NCBI GenBank assembly: GCA_937874445.1
Contig: CALNAL010000414.1
Span: 1 to 31,502 of the forward strand
Origin: an uncultured Acetobacteraceae bacterium
GTDB lineage: Bacteria; Pseudomonadota; Alphaproteobacteria; Acetobacterales; Acetobacteraceae
Direction: 5' to 3'
DNA length: 31,502 nucleotides
The notes beneath the pieces are model-generated. The model searched no databases and had not been told where the DNA came from. It saw only the letters and a list, made by a program, of their open reading frames with translations. Position numbers and translations under genes: made by a program. Positions 1 to 9,600 of this stretch are shown here, piece after piece; positions within the stretch are counted from its first letter, which is position 1; each line of letters begins with the position of its first letter.

Positions 1-394
1 ATTCCTCGGGGCGGCCGACATAGGCGAACACGTCCTTGAGGTGGACCATGCCGACGATGTCGTCGAGCTGTTCGCGATAGACCGGCATGCGCGAGTGGCC
101 CTCGCGGCGGAACTGGTCGATCGCCTGCTCCAGGGTCACGCCGATTTCCATGCCGATGATGTCGGCGCGGGGCACCATCACGTCGTCGGCGGTGGTGCCG
201 CGCAGGCGCAACACGTTGGCAATGAGCGCGCGCTCCTGGCGGTCGAGCTCGGGTTTTTCGCCCGGGACCGGGGGTTCGTCAGCCGCCTCCTGGACCAGCT
301 CGGCAATGGAGGCCCGCACCGAATGCTCGCTCTTGTGGCGGTGCATCAGGCTGCGGATCTGGGCGAGCAGCCCCGCCCTGCCAGAGCCGCTCAT
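1..394 (-). CDS. corC: CorC/HlyC-family CBS-domain protein (partial, C-terminus off the window)
   Basis: The visible 131 codons begin MSGSGRAGLLAQIRSLM and run into the first CBS repeat: the stretch VMVPRADIIGME followed by GHSRMPVYRE and DDIVGMVHLKD is the CBS-pair signature of CorC/HlyC proteins. Family members are implicated in divalent-cation or membrane homeostasis; the short form without an N-terminal membrane domain fits here, because the protein starts soluble and reaches CBS within about 70 residues. It is the last visible gene of the miaB-phoH-ybeY-corC group, and in many alphaproteobacteria lnt follows just beyond. The start at 394 has no good ribosome site of its own; a six-codon frame (408-391) with a GAGGG site sits immediately upstream and overlaps it as ATGA, so coupling is possible. 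The remaining CBS repeat and the CorC_HlyC C-terminal domain lie outside the window. Confidence 0.9.
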   Translation of the reverse strand, partial: MSGSGRAGLLAQIRSLMHRHKSEHSVRASIAELVQEAADEPPVPGEKPELDRQERALIANVLRLRGTTADDVMVPRADIIGMEIGVTLEQAIDQFRREGHSRMPVYREQLDDIVGMVHLKDVFAYVGRPEE

Positions 395-408
395 GATAGG
401 CCGCTCAT
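391..408 (-). other. Mini-ORF overlapping the corC start (ATGA)
   Basis: On the minus strand an ATG at 408 preceded by GAGGGACACACC opens a six-codon frame, M-S-G-L-S-stop, whose TGA overlaps the corC ATG as ATGA. The nonamer ATGAGCGGC occurs at both starts, 14 bp apart, which looks like a small duplication of the start region. It may be a coupling uORF, or a relic in which the better ribosome site now serves the wrong frame. Confidence 0.4.
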
Positions 409-444
409 GGTGTGTCCCTCATGAGCAGGCCGCTCCGCTGGGGC

Positions 445-469
445 CGCCCCCGGAAAAATCCCGGGGGCG
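445..469. other. Hairpin between ybeY and corC
   Basis: CGCCCCCGG (445-453) and CCGGGGGCG (461-469) form a perfect 9-bp GC stem with a 7-nt loop. On the transcribed minus strand the loop reads GATTTTT, but no T-run follows the stem, so this is not a classical terminator. It could be an mRNA-stabilising or processing element that sets the ybeY/corC ratio. Confidence 0.5.
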
Positions 470-485
470 CCGGGTATGTGGGGGC

Positions 486-959
486 TCATCGGCGCCGCCA
501 GGGGTTGGCAATGCCGAGGTGGTGGAGGATGCGTGCCTCTGCCATCTCCATGCGGCGGGCCTCGCCGGCCTGGGCGTGGTCGTAGCCGGCCAGATGCAGG
601 CAGCCGTGTACCAGCAGGTGGGCGAGGTGGGCGCGCGGCGCACGACCGAGCGCGAGAGCTTCGCGGCGCACCGTGCCCAGGGCGATGACGATCTCGCCGG
701 GCAGGCCGGGGGCGGCCGGCTCGAAGGTGAGCACGTTGGTGGGTTTGTTCTTGCCGCGGTGACGCAGGTTGAGCCGCTGCACCGTGCGGTCATCAGCCAG
801 CACGATATTGACGGGAAGGGTGGCCGCGTTGCGCACGGTACGAGCGATCAGCGGACCGAGATCGCGCACGGCGCGTCTCCAGGCAATGTCATCCATCATG
901 ATACTGATTTCCGCGGGGGTGTCCGCGGGGGGGGAAAATCCCGGACTGTGAGGCTCCAT
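486..959 (-). CDS. ybeY: rRNA maturation RNase YbeY
   Basis: A 157-residue protein carrying the zinc-site motif HGCLHLAGYDH at residues 118-128, where H118, H122 and H128 are the expected ligands. YbeY is a single-domain metalloprotein acting in 16S rRNA 3'-end maturation and ribosome quality control in the cytoplasm. The chosen ATG (959) lies four bases after the phoH stop, and the N-terminus then reads through AEISIMMDDIAW, matching the first beta strand of the family. An upstream in-frame extension to 1055 would overlap phoH and is not needed. Order and spacing indicate translation from the same message as phoH and miaB. Confidence 0.95.
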   Translation of the reverse strand: MEPHSPGFSPPADTPAEISIMMDDIAWRRAVRDLGPLIARTVRNAATLPVNIVLADDRTVQRLNLRHRGKNKPTNVLTFEPAAPGLPGEIVIALGTVRREALALGRAPRAHLAHLLVHGCLHLAGYDHAQAGEARRMEMAEARILHHLGIANPWRRR

Positions 960-963
960 CGGG

Positions 964-2031
964 TTACGGGTCTGCCACCTCCTTGAAGGGCTGTGCGTGG
1001 CCGGGCCGGGACCGGTCTGTCTCGCGGCGGGCGGCGTCACGCTGGTCATAGGCATCGACGATGCGCGCTACCAGAGGATGGCGCACCACGTCGCGGCGGT
1101 CGAGGCGGCAAACTGAAATGCCGTTCACGCCCTCCAGCGTCTCCACCGCTTCGGCAAGGCCGGAGCGCACGCCGGGGGGCAGGTCGATCTGGGAAAGGTC
1201 GCCGGTAACCACCATGCGGCTGCCTTCGCCCATGCGGGTGAGGAACATCTTCATCTGCACCGGGGTGGTGTTCTGCGCTTCGTCGAGAATGGCGTAGGCG
1301 TGGGCGAGAGTGCGTCCGCGCATGAAGGCGAGCGGTGCCACCTCGATCTCGCCGGAGCCGAGCCGGCGCACCACCTGCTCGCCGGGCATCATATCATGCA
1401 GGGCATCGTAGAGTGGGCGGAGATAGGGGTCCACCTTCTCCTTGAGGTCGCCGGGCAGGAAGCCAAGGCGCTCGCCCGCTTCCACCGCCGGGCGCGAGAG
1501 CACGATGCGGTCCACCCGGCCAGCCTGGAGCATGGCCACCGCCTGGGCCACCGCGAGATAGGTCTTGCCGGTACCGGCTGGGCCGATGCCGAACACCAGC
1601 TCGTGGCGGGCCAGCGCCTCCATGTAGGCGGCCTGGCCGGGGCTGCGCGGTTCGACGGCGCCGCGCCGGGTGCGGATGGCCGGCAGGTCGGAAAGCGGCA
1701 GGCGAGGGTCGTCGGCTTCGGTCATGCGAATGGCGGCGTCCACATCGGCCGGTCCGACCTCCTGGCCGCGCTGCAAGCGGCGGTAGAGCGAGGTCAGCGC
1801 AGTCTGGGCGGCATCCACCCGGGCGCTTTCCCCGGTGATCGCCACCCGGTTGCCACGGCAGGCCAGCCGCACGCCCAGTCCCAGCTCGAGCTGGACCATG
1901 TGACGGTCGTGCTCGCCCAGCAGCAGCGGCAGCAGGGAGTTGTCGCTGAAGGTCAGGGCGACCGCCTTGCCGGCGGGGCCGCGGGATGCGGCAGGACGTT
2001 CCGGGAGGGGAGAGATGCTGCTCTGGCTCAC
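964..2031 (-). CDS. phoH: PhoH-family ATPase
   Basis: A cytoplasmic P-loop ATPase of 355 residues. Walker A is GPAGTGKT (residues 150-157) and Walker B is in YAILDEAQN (246-254), followed by VVTGDLSQID, the core of the PhoH fold. The N-terminal section with TFSDNSLLPLLLGEHD is the usual KH-like domain of bacterial PhoH-L proteins. The start is taken as the GTG at 2031, which overlaps the miaB stop as GTGA; an in-frame ATG at 2073 is an alternative that adds 14 residues inside miaB. The reading frame stays open far upstream through miaB, but that is composition, not gene. PhoH-like proteins are linked to RNA metabolism, often beside ybeY as here. Confidence 0.93.
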   Translation of the reverse strand: MSQSSISPLPERPAASRGPAGKAVALTFSDNSLLPLLLGEHDRHMVQLELGLGVRLACRGNRVAITGESARVDAAQTALTSLYRRLQRGQEVGPADVDAAIRMTEADDPRLPLSDLPAIRTRRGAVEPRSPGQAAYMEALARHELVFGIGPAGTGKTYLAVAQAVAMLQAGRVDRIVLSRPAVEAGERLGFLPGDLKEKVDPYLRPLYDALHDMMPGEQVVRRLGSGEIEVAPLAFMRGRTLAHAYAILDEAQNTTPVQMKMFLTRMGEGSRMVVTGDLSQIDLPPGVRSGLAEAVETLEGVNGISVCRLDRRDVVRHPLVARIVDAYDQRDAARRETDRSRPGHAQPFKEVADP

Positions 2032-3449
2032 GCGCAGGCATGCTCCTGTTCTGAGGCTTGTTCCGGTGGACATTCTTCCGGCGGCTGTTCCGGAGAAAGG
2101 AGGTCCACGGAAAGAGAATTGGGGTGGGCGGCGGAAATCGCCACCTCCACCTCGCGTCCGACCAACGCGGCGGGGCCGGTGGTGTGGACGGGTTGCAGCC
2201 ATGGGGCGCGCCCGGCGATCTGGCCGGGATGGCGGCCGGGGCCGGTGAACAGCACGCGCGCACGCCGGCCGACGCAGGCGCGGTTGAAGGCGTCCTGCTG
2301 GGCACGCAGCAGTTCCTGCAGCTCCTGCAGCCGCGCGTCCTTTTCCTCTTCGGAGATCTGGCTCTGCGCGGTGGCAGCGGGGGTGCCGGGGCGCGGAGAA
2401 TACTTGAAGCTGTAGGCCTGGGCGAAGCCGACCTCGCGGATCAGTGCCAGGGTAGCTGCGAAGTCGGCGCGAGTCTCGCCGGGATGGCCGACGATGAAGT
2501 CCGAGGAGAGCGCGAGGTCGGGTTGGGCGCGCCGCAGGCGCTCGACCAGGCGCAGGTAGTCGGCTGCCGTGTGCTTGCGGTTCATGGCCGCCAGGATGCG
2601 GTCCGAACCCGACTGCACCGGCAGATGCAGGAAGGGCATCAGCTTTGCGACCTCGGCGTGGGCGACAATGAGGCTGTCGTCCATGTCGCGCGGATGGGAG
2701 GTCGTGTAGCGCAGGCGCCAGAGGTCTGGCAGGTCCGCGAGGCGGCGGATCAGCCGGCCCAGGCTGGAGGGGGAGCCTGTCTCGTCCAGGCCATGCCAGG
2801 CGTTGACGTTCTGGCCCAGCAACACGATCTCGCGTGCCCCGGCGGCTACCAGCGCGCGTGCCTCGGCCAGCACCGCCGCCTCGGGGCGGGAATGCTCGGC
2901 GCCGCGGGTGTACGGCACCACGCAATAGGAGCAGAACTTGTCGCAACCCTCCTGGATGGTCAGGAAGGCCGAAAGACCGGAGGCCACTGGCACCGGCAGG
3001 AAGTCGAATTTCTCCTCGGCGGGAAAGTCGGTATCGACCACCACGCCGGCGGCGCGGGAGGCGCGGGCCACCATTTCGGGCAGGCGGTGGTAGGTCTGAG
3101 GCCCCAGCACGATGTCCACGAAGGGGGCGCGGGCGAGCAGCGCCTCGCCCTCGGCCTGGGCGACGCAGCCGGCGACCGCGAGAATGGTGCGCCGGCCCGC
3201 CGCCGCGCGCTCTTCCTTGACCACGCGCAGCCGGCCCAGTTCGGAGAACACTTTCTCGGCAGCACGGTCGCGGATGTGGCAGGTGTTCAGGATGACCATG
3301 TCGGCCGCACCCACGTCATCCGTGGGCGCGTAGCCGATCGGCGCCAGCACGTCGGCCATGCGGGCGCTGTCGTAGGCGTTCATCTGGCAGCCCCAGGTAA
3401 TGATATGCAGACGCTTCGTGTTGGGGCGGGAGGGCAGAGATTGGGTCAA
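2028..3449 (-). CDS. miaB: tRNA-2-methylthio-N6-dimethylallyladenosine synthase MiaB
   Basis: Radical-SAM methylthiotransferase, 473 residues, that adds the 2-methylthio group to i6A37 of tRNAs reading UNN codons. The N-terminal MTTase cluster cysteines are C21 (WGCQMN), C57 (NTCHIR) and C94 (AGCVAQ). The SAM-cluster motif CxxxCxxC is C169-C173-C176 (EGCDKFCSYC), and a TRAM-like domain closes the protein. The start is a TTG at 3449, with GGACGGAG about ten bases upstream; a nearby ATG at 3454 is out of frame and stops after two codons. No in-frame ATG precedes the first catalytic cysteine, so a non-ATG start is required. The stop overlaps the phoH start. Confidence 0.95.
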   Translation of the reverse strand: MTQSLPSRPNTKRLHIITWGCQMNAYDSARMADVLAPIGYAPTDDVGAADMVILNTCHIRDRAAEKVFSELGRLRVVKEERAAAGRRTILAVAGCVAQAEGEALLARAPFVDIVLGPQTYHRLPEMVARASRAAGVVVDTDFPAEEKFDFLPVPVASGLSAFLTIQEGCDKFCSYCVVPYTRGAEHSRPEAAVLAEARALVAAGAREIVLLGQNVNAWHGLDETGSPSSLGRLIRRLADLPDLWRLRYTTSHPRDMDDSLIVAHAEVAKLMPFLHLPVQSGSDRILAAMNRKHTAADYLRLVERLRRAQPDLALSSDFIVGHPGETRADFAATLALIREVGFAQAYSFKYSPRPGTPAATAQSQISEEEKDARLQELQELLRAQQDAFNRACVGRRARVLFTGPGRHPGQIAGRAPWLQPVHTTGPAALVGREVEVAISAAHPNSLSVDLLSPEQPPEECPPEQASEQEHACA

Positions 3450-3619
3450 GGCATCAGGGCTCCGTCCGGCCGGAAGCAGCCGGAAGGGCGGGAGGAATCA
3501 TCGTCTCTGGCTGCCCGGTCAAGCCTGTAGGCTCATCGCGGAGCCACCTTGGATGCCACGGCGCGGGGTCAACTCCCTCAAACACACCCGGGATCATCGC
3601 AGAATCGGGGCGTGCTGTG
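3450..3619. other. Gap between acyltransferase and miaB
   Basis: 170 bases separate the acyltransferase stop from the miaB start, both on the minus strand. I see no gene, tRNA or convincing promoter here. The miaB group could have its own promoter in this gap, but no clear -35/-10 pair stands out. Confidence 0.4.
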
Positions 3620-4642
3620 TCAAGTGTTGCGTGTGTGACTGTCCGTCATATGGAGGCTGGCCGCCGTATGGAGACTGGCTGGGGAGGGCAGCCGGTTCTG
3701 GCGCAGGCAGGCCGCACCCTCGGCCACCGCTTGCCAGACCGCGGCCGTGAGTTCCTTGCGCGAGGCGAATACCGCCGGATCCAGCGGAGGATGCAGCATC
3801 ACCGTGGCGCGCAGGCCGCAATGCTTGGCCAGGGCCCAGAAATGCGGACCGATTTCCATCGCGCCATACCAGGCGAAGAGGGGACGGTTGAAGCGCCCGG
3901 TAGGCAGGCCGGCGAGGCGGTCGTAGGCGATGGACACCGGCTGTACCAGAGGCAACTGGCCATTTGGCAGCCTCTGGCCGGCGATCGCGAGAAAGGCGGA
4001 ACGGAAGGCAAGCACGCGCGAGCCGTCGGAGGTGGTGCCCTCGGGGAACAGCACCAGATTGTCGCCGTGGACGAGGCGGGAGGCCATCTGGTTGCATTCG
4101 CGGACCGTGCTGGCACGGCGACGGCGGACGAAGACGCTGCGTCCGAGACGGGCCACGGTGGCGATGACCGGCCACCGCCCCACTTCTTCCTTGGCGACGA
4201 AGCAGGTGCGCAGGCGCGAACCGATCACCAGAATGTCGAGCCAGGAGGAATGGTTGGCGACATAGACCACGGGGCGTCCCGCCACTTGCGCGGGTTCACC
4301 AAGCACGCGTACGGCGAGCCCGATAGAGACGCACAGGCTGCGCCAGAATATCACCGGGACCGCCCGCTTGGCCGAGCCGGGCAGCAGGATCGCCACCGTC
4401 TGGGCAGGCACCGCAATGGCCGTCAGCACAAGGACGCAGAGCAGGCGGCGCACTGCGCGCATCGCCCGCAGCATCTGGCGGCCCGGTGGCAGCATACCGA
4501 TCCAGTCGCGCTCCGGCTCCAGCGAGGAGGCCCGACGCAGGCGAGGGAAGCGGCGTGTGCGAAATCCCGGCGAGTTGGGCACGGCGACGGCGGGTTTGGA
4601 TGCAGCTGGCTGGAGAGGAGGCGATTGCATGTCTCCCGCCAT
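3620..4642 (-). CDS. Lysophospholipid acyltransferase family protein (PlsC-like)
   Basis: A PlsC-type 1-acyl-sn-glycerol-3-phosphate acyltransferase of 340 residues, expected to add the second acyl chain to lysophosphatidate at the inner membrane. The HX4D motif is H131-SSWL-D136 (in VANHSSWLD), and the substrate-binding block FPEGTTSDG lies at 199-207. A membrane segment lies at about residues 66-88 (RLLCVLVLTAIAVPAQTVAI). The first 50 residues are basic and proline-rich and probably disordered. The ATG at 4642 is preceded by a weak GCAGG; an ATG at 4630 is an alternative. In many alphaproteobacteria an acyltransferase directly precedes miaB, as here. It is divergent from tamA across 102 bases. 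A second paralogue lies at 26787-27560. Confidence 0.9.
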   Translation of the reverse strand: MAGDMQSPPLQPAASKPAVAVPNSPGFRTRRFPRLRRASSLEPERDWIGMLPPGRQMLRAMRAVRRLLCVLVLTAIAVPAQTVAILLPGSAKRAVPVIFWRSLCVSIGLAVRVLGEPAQVAGRPVVYVANHSSWLDILVIGSRLRTCFVAKEEVGRWPVIATVARLGRSVFVRRRRASTVRECNQMASRLVHGDNLVLFPEGTTSDGSRVLAFRSAFLAIAGQRLPNGQLPLVQPVSIAYDRLAGLPTGRFNRPLFAWYGAMEIGPHFWALAKHCGLRATVMLHPPLDPAVFASRKELTAAVWQAVAEGAACLRQNRLPSPASLHTAASLHMTDSHTRNT

Positions 4643-4744
4643 AATCCTGCCTGCATCCCCGCACAATCCGTTTGGGCTCAATCTGCCAGGCGGGTGCGAA
4701 AAGCGATTGCCATTACGGTCCGCTATGCCACCCTTCCCCGCTGA

Positions 4745-6613
4745 ATGGTCCGTGCAAGCGCCTTCTGGCGTCCCCTTCTGCCGCTGTGGGCGGCCCTTGC
4801 TCTGTTGCTGTCGGCCGGTGCGGCACGGGCCGCCGATCCGCTTCCCTATGCCGTAGAGATTGCCCCCAGCGGCGATGACGCGCTGGACGCGGCGGCGCAT
4901 GATTCCGCCACCCTGATCGGTCTGCAGGACAGCGCGCCGGTGGGTCCCTTCGCGTTGATCGGGCGCGCCCGCACCGACCGTGACCGGCTGCGCACCGTGC
5001 TGGACAGCCTCGGCTACTACAAGGGCACGGTCACGCTGCGCATCGCCGGGCGCGACCTCGACGACCCCGGTCTCGCCGACGCGCTCGATGCCGCCCCCGC
5101 CGACCCGCCGACGCCGGTGGCAATTACGCTGGTGCACGGTCCGCAGTTCCGTCTGCGCCACATCGTGCTCCCCCCTGACACGCCGGCGGCAGGGCGCACC
5201 GCGCTCGGACTCGAGTCTGGCGCGCCGGCCCGCGCCGCTGACGTCCAGGCCGCCCGCGCCCGCCTGCAGGCCGCTTTGCTCGCCGATGGCCGCGCGCTCG
5301 CTCGCGTGGACGAGCCGCAGGCCACACTGGTGCCCGACGAGAACGCGCTCGACGTCGCCTTTCCGCTCACCGCCGGTCCGCAGGTGAACCTGGGCGCCAT
5401 CCGCTTCGCGGGAATGAAGCAGATCCACGAGAGCTACCTGCGCCGCCGGTTGATGCTGCACCCGGGCGAGCGCTTCGATCCGGTGGCGTTGGAAAAGGCT
5501 CGCCAGGACCTCGCCGCGGTACCGGCGCTCGCCTCGGTGCGCGTCTTTCCTGCCGAGGAGCTGGGGCCCGATGGGCGGTTGCCGGTGCGGGTGGTGGTGC
5601 GCGAGCGCCGCCTCCACGCGGTTTCGTTTTCCGCCGCCTACTCCACCGACGAGGGGGGCACGGTGGGGGCCGGTTGGATGCACCGCGACCTCTTCGGCAA
5701 TGCCGAGCGGCTTACGCTCGGGGTGGCCGCGACCGGCCTGGGCGGCACCGCCACCCGCGCGCCGGGCTACAATGCCACTGCCGGGCTCGTGCTGCCCGAC
5801 TGGCGCCGCCGTGACCAGAGCCTCGGTTTTGACCTCCAGGCGGTAAAGCAGTCTCTGGATGCGTATGATCGTACTGCTGCCATTGCCGGTGTCACCCTCT
5901 CGCGCCGGGTGCTGCCTCCGCTCACTCTCTCCGTGGGGCCGCAGTTCGAGCAGGCCGAGTTTACCCAGGAAGGGGTGACGCGCTCCTATTCGTTGATGCA
6001 GGCGCGGCTGATGGCGCGCTGGGATTCGTCGGACGATCCTTTCAATCCCACGCGCGGCTTGCGCGCCGCCTTCACGCTTACCCCGAGCTATGCGATGGCC
6101 AACGGATCGGCGGAGAATTCCACCTTCTTCATCGTCCAGGGCACGGCCAGCACCTATCTCGACGTCAGTGCCTGGACGGGTGAGGCGGCCAAACGCAGTG
6201 TACTGGCCCTGCGTGGCCTGGTGGGCGCGGTGAACGGTGCCAACCTCTTCGATCTGCCGCCCGACCAGCGCTTCTATCTCGGCGGGGGGGGCACGGTGCG
6301 CGGTTTCCGCTTCCAGTCTCTGGGACAACTCTTCCTCTCCGGGCACCCTACCGGCGGCACCGCGGTGGACGTGGGGACCGTGGAGTTTCGCCAACGCATC
6401 GGCGAGAGCTGGGGGACGGCGGTGTTCGTTGATGCCGGGCAGATCGCCACCTCTGGATCGCCCTTCCATGGACCGGTCTCGGTCGGGGCCGGGGCGGGAG
6501 TGCGCTATTTCACTTCTATCGGGCCGATCCGGGCCGACATTGCCGTCCCGGTGACCTCCCAGCGAAAGAGCGACGCGGTGGAGTTCTACATCGGCATCGG
6601 GCAGGCCTTCTGA
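4745..6613 (+). CDS. tamA: TamA-type outer membrane protein (Omp85 family)
   Basis: An Omp85/BamA-superfamily barrel of 622 residues with an N-terminal signal peptide ending near AGAARA (residue 29). Residues of about 30-290 look like POTRA repeats (for example INLGAIRF-like VNLGAIRFAGMKQI followed by LRRRLMLHPGERF), and the rest is a 16-strand barrel. The loop-6 signature VRGF is at 518-521 within GGGGTVRGF, and the chain ends in phenylalanine, as outer-membrane substrates do. TamA works with TamB in moving lipids and/or assembling outer-membrane proteins across the periplasm. Its stop overlaps the next ATG as TGATG, so tamA and tamB are translationally coupled. The ribosome site at 4745 is poor. 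Confidence 0.93.
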   Translation: MVRASAFWRPLLPLWAALALLLSAGAARAADPLPYAVEIAPSGDDALDAAAHDSATLIGLQDSAPVGPFALIGRARTDRDRLRTVLDSLGYYKGTVTLRIAGRDLDDPGLADALDAAPADPPTPVAITLVHGPQFRLRHIVLPPDTPAAGRTALGLESGAPARAADVQAARARLQAALLADGRALARVDEPQATLVPDENALDVAFPLTAGPQVNLGAIRFAGMKQIHESYLRRRLMLHPGERFDPVALEKARQDLAAVPALASVRVFPAEELGPDGRLPVRVVVRERRLHAVSFSAAYSTDEGGTVGAGWMHRDLFGNAERLTLGVAATGLGGTATRAPGYNATAGLVLPDWRRRDQSLGFDLQAVKQSLDAYDRTAAIAGVTLSRRVLPPLTLSVGPQFEQAEFTQEGVTRSYSLMQARLMARWDSSDDPFNPTRGLRAAFTLTPSYAMANGSAENSTFFIVQGTASTYLDVSAWTGEAAKRSVLALRGLVGAVNGANLFDLPPDQRFYLGGGGTVRGFRFQSLGQLFLSGHPTGGTAVDVGTVEFRQRIGESWGTAVFVDAGQIATSGSPFHGPVSVGAGAGVRYFTSIGPIRADIAVPVTSQRKSDAVEFYIGIGQAF

Positions 6614-9600
6614 TGCGGCGGGCAGGCACCTGGCTCGGGCTGGGCGTAGCTGGACTGCTCGGAGTGGCGGCGCTGGTGCTGGCCATGGCGGCGATAGGGC
6701 TGAACACCGATCCCGGACGGCGGTTTGCCGAGCGCGAAATCGAGCGGGCCAGCGGCGGGATGGTGCTGGTACATGGCCTGGGCGGACGCTTTCCTGACAA
6801 GTTGCGGTTGGGGCGACTGGAACTGCACGACCCCGCAGGGGTCTGGCTGGAGATCGACGATGCTGCGCTCGACTGGGCGCCGACCCGACTGCTCGCCGGT
6901 GAACTGCACGTGCGTACGCTTTCTACCAGACGCATTGCGGTAGCGCGGCGGCCGATGGGTTCGGGAGAGAGCGGGGAGAGTGGCGGTGGGTTGCCGCTGC
7001 GGCTGGTGCTGGATGCGCTGCGCATGGACCGTCTGGAACTCGCCGCCCCGGTACTTGGCCAGGCGGCAGTGCTGACGCTGGAAGGGGCGGGATGGATCGG
7101 CACAGATCTGCGGGGCGAAGGGCGCCTTGAGATGACGCGCCAGGATTCTCCTGCCACTGCGAGCCTTGCCCTGGCCTGGGATGGTGCCGCGCTGCACGCC
7201 ACGCTGCACGGCGCGGGGCAGTTGGCCGACCTTGCCGGACTGCCGGGTCTGGAGCGCCTGCGCCTGGATGCGACGGCGGAGGGGCCGCCGGCGGCGCTGG
7301 CTACACGGCTCGACCTCGCTTCCGGAGAGCTGACGGCGCAGGCACATGGCACGCTCGACCTGCCGGACCGGCGCGCCGCACTGGCGCTTTCGGCCGCTGC
7401 GCCGGCGCTGCAACTACGCCCCGGCCTTGCTTGGCAGGCGCTGGCTCTGGAGGGAACACTGGATGGTCCCTTCGCCACCCCGCAGGCACGGTTTGATCTC
7501 CGCCTGGACGGGCTGGCAACGGGAGGCGACACGCTGGAGCGGCTGGAAGTCCACGCCGAGGCCCGCACCACCGCCGCTACCCTCACGGCCACGGCGCGAG
7601 GGCTCGTCCTGCCCGGCGCGCCACCCGAACTTGCTGCCAACCCGCTGAAACTCGCCGCCGAGGCCGATCTTGCCGCGCCCGATCGGCCCGTGCACTTCAC
7701 TCTGTCCCACCCGCTCGCCACTCTGGATGGGACCGCGCGCACCGCCGGTCCCATCTCGGTACAGGCGCGTCTCGATCTGCCCGCGCTCGCGCCGCTCGCT
7801 GGCGTCGTCGGGTTGAAGCTGGCCGGCAAGGCAGGGTTCGATATTGCGGCCGCGGCGGCGCCCCAAAGCACGGCGAGGGGAGGCACGCTCTCGCTGGCGG
7901 GCATGCTTGCTCTTACCGACGGCCCCTCCCCGCTGGTGAAGCTGCTCGGCCCGCAGGCCAAGCTCGACCTCGCTGCCTCCCTGGACGGCCGCGCGCTGAC
8001 CCTTTCGCGGCTGAGCCTCGACGGGCATTCACTCGCCCTGGCAGCGCACGGCGCCCGGGCCGACGACGGCGCCCTCGCTCTGGAGGGGGAGGCGCGGCTG
8101 GCCGATCTCGCCGACCTCGCCTCCTCGCTGCACGGCGATCTGGCCACCACATGGCGCCTGGCCGGGCCGGAGGACTCGCTCGCCCTCGACGCCACACTCT
8201 CGGGCCATGTCGCCGGCGCGACGCGAGAGTCGGAGAACATGCCGGTGCAGGCCATCCTCCACGCCGAGGGGCTGCCCGGTGCGCCGAGTGGACGCCTCGA
8301 AGCCGACGGCATGCTCGACGGCGCGCCGCTCGACCTCGCCGCCACCCTCGCGCGCGCGCCAGACGGCACGCTGCATGCCGAGATCGCCCGCGCCACCTGG
8401 CGCAGCCTCACCGCCGGGGGGCGCCTTGAGTTGGCTCCCGGCGCCGTGCTGCCGCAAGGCGAGATCACTGCCGCCATGGAGCGCCTCGCCGACCTCTCGC
8501 GTCTGCTCGGCCAGAAGCTGGAGGGGGCGGTAACTCTGAATTTGAAGAGCGGCACCGAGAAAGGCGGCGCCGCGGCCGAGGAACCGGTGCTGCGCCTGGA
8601 AGCGAAGGCGCACGGGATCGTCGCCCCCGGGGAGATCGGACTGCGCGAGGGCCGGCTCGCCGCCACGCTGCGCGACCCACAGGGCGCGCCCCGGGCCGAG
8701 GCGCGGCTCGATCTCGCGGGGCTGCGTGCCGGCGGCCTCAGCGGCACCGCCCGGCTCGACGCGGCCGGGCCGCCAGAGGCGCTGGAGCTGAAACTGGCCA
8801 CGGCGTTGACGGGGGTAGGAAGCGCGCCGCTGGAGGCCCGTGTCGAGGCCCGATTCGACGTGCCGAAACAGACACTTGCCCTCTCCGCCGCCACGGCACG
8901 CTGGAAGGGCCAGACCCTGCGGCTGCTCGGGCCGGCGCGGCTGGAATTCACCGATGGGATGCGGGTGGACCGCCTGCGCCTCGGGCTGGGCGAGGCCACG
9001 CTGGCGGTGAGTGGACAATTCGCCCCCCGGCTCGATGCCACCGCCACGCTGCGCGGAGTGGAAGGATCGCTGGCGCGGGCCTTCTTCCCCGACCTCGCGC
9101 TGGAAGGGCGGCTGGAGGCCGACGCCAGGCTGAGCGGCACCCCCGGAGAACCCACCGGCACCGTGCGGCTTGCGGCCAGTGGAGTGCGGATCGCCGAGGG
9201 GCCGGCTGCCGGGCTGCCCCCCGCCCGCCTCGACGCGCGGGCCGAACTCGCCGGCCGCGTTACCCGGTTGCAGGCGCAGCTCGCGGCCGGGACCAGCCAG
9301 GTCGTGGTCTCCGGCAACGTGCCGCTGCCTGGCAGCGGGGGGATGAGCCTGACCGCCGAGGGCAACCTCGACCTCACCCTGCTCGATCCTCTCCTCGCCG
9401 CCGGAGGGCGGCGCGTGCGCGGGGTGGCGCGGCTCGCAGCACAGATTTCCGGCCCGCTCGCCGCGCCGCGCCTCGCCGGCACGCTCACTCTCTCCGGGGG
9501 GGAGGTGCAAGACTTTGCCCTCGGGCTGCGCCTCGACAACATCGCGGGCGAGCTCTCCGCCGACGGCACCACCTTGCGCCTGATGCGGCTCACCGCCCGT

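Noticed and set aside
2032..2946. N-terminal extension of phoH of over 300 codons, open through miaB
   Set aside because: The extra residues are arginine/proline-rich and motif-free, and the region is fully occupied by miaB with intact radical-SAM cysteines; the GTG overlapping the miaB stop gives a normal PhoH.
2058..3530. 490-codon plus-strand open frame opposite miaB
   Set aside because: Low-information glycine/alanine/histidine-rich translation with no family resemblance, opposite an unambiguous miaB.
4643..4744. TTGCCA...TATGCC as a tamA promoter
   Set aside because: The two hexamers are only 11 bases apart, too close for sigma-70.
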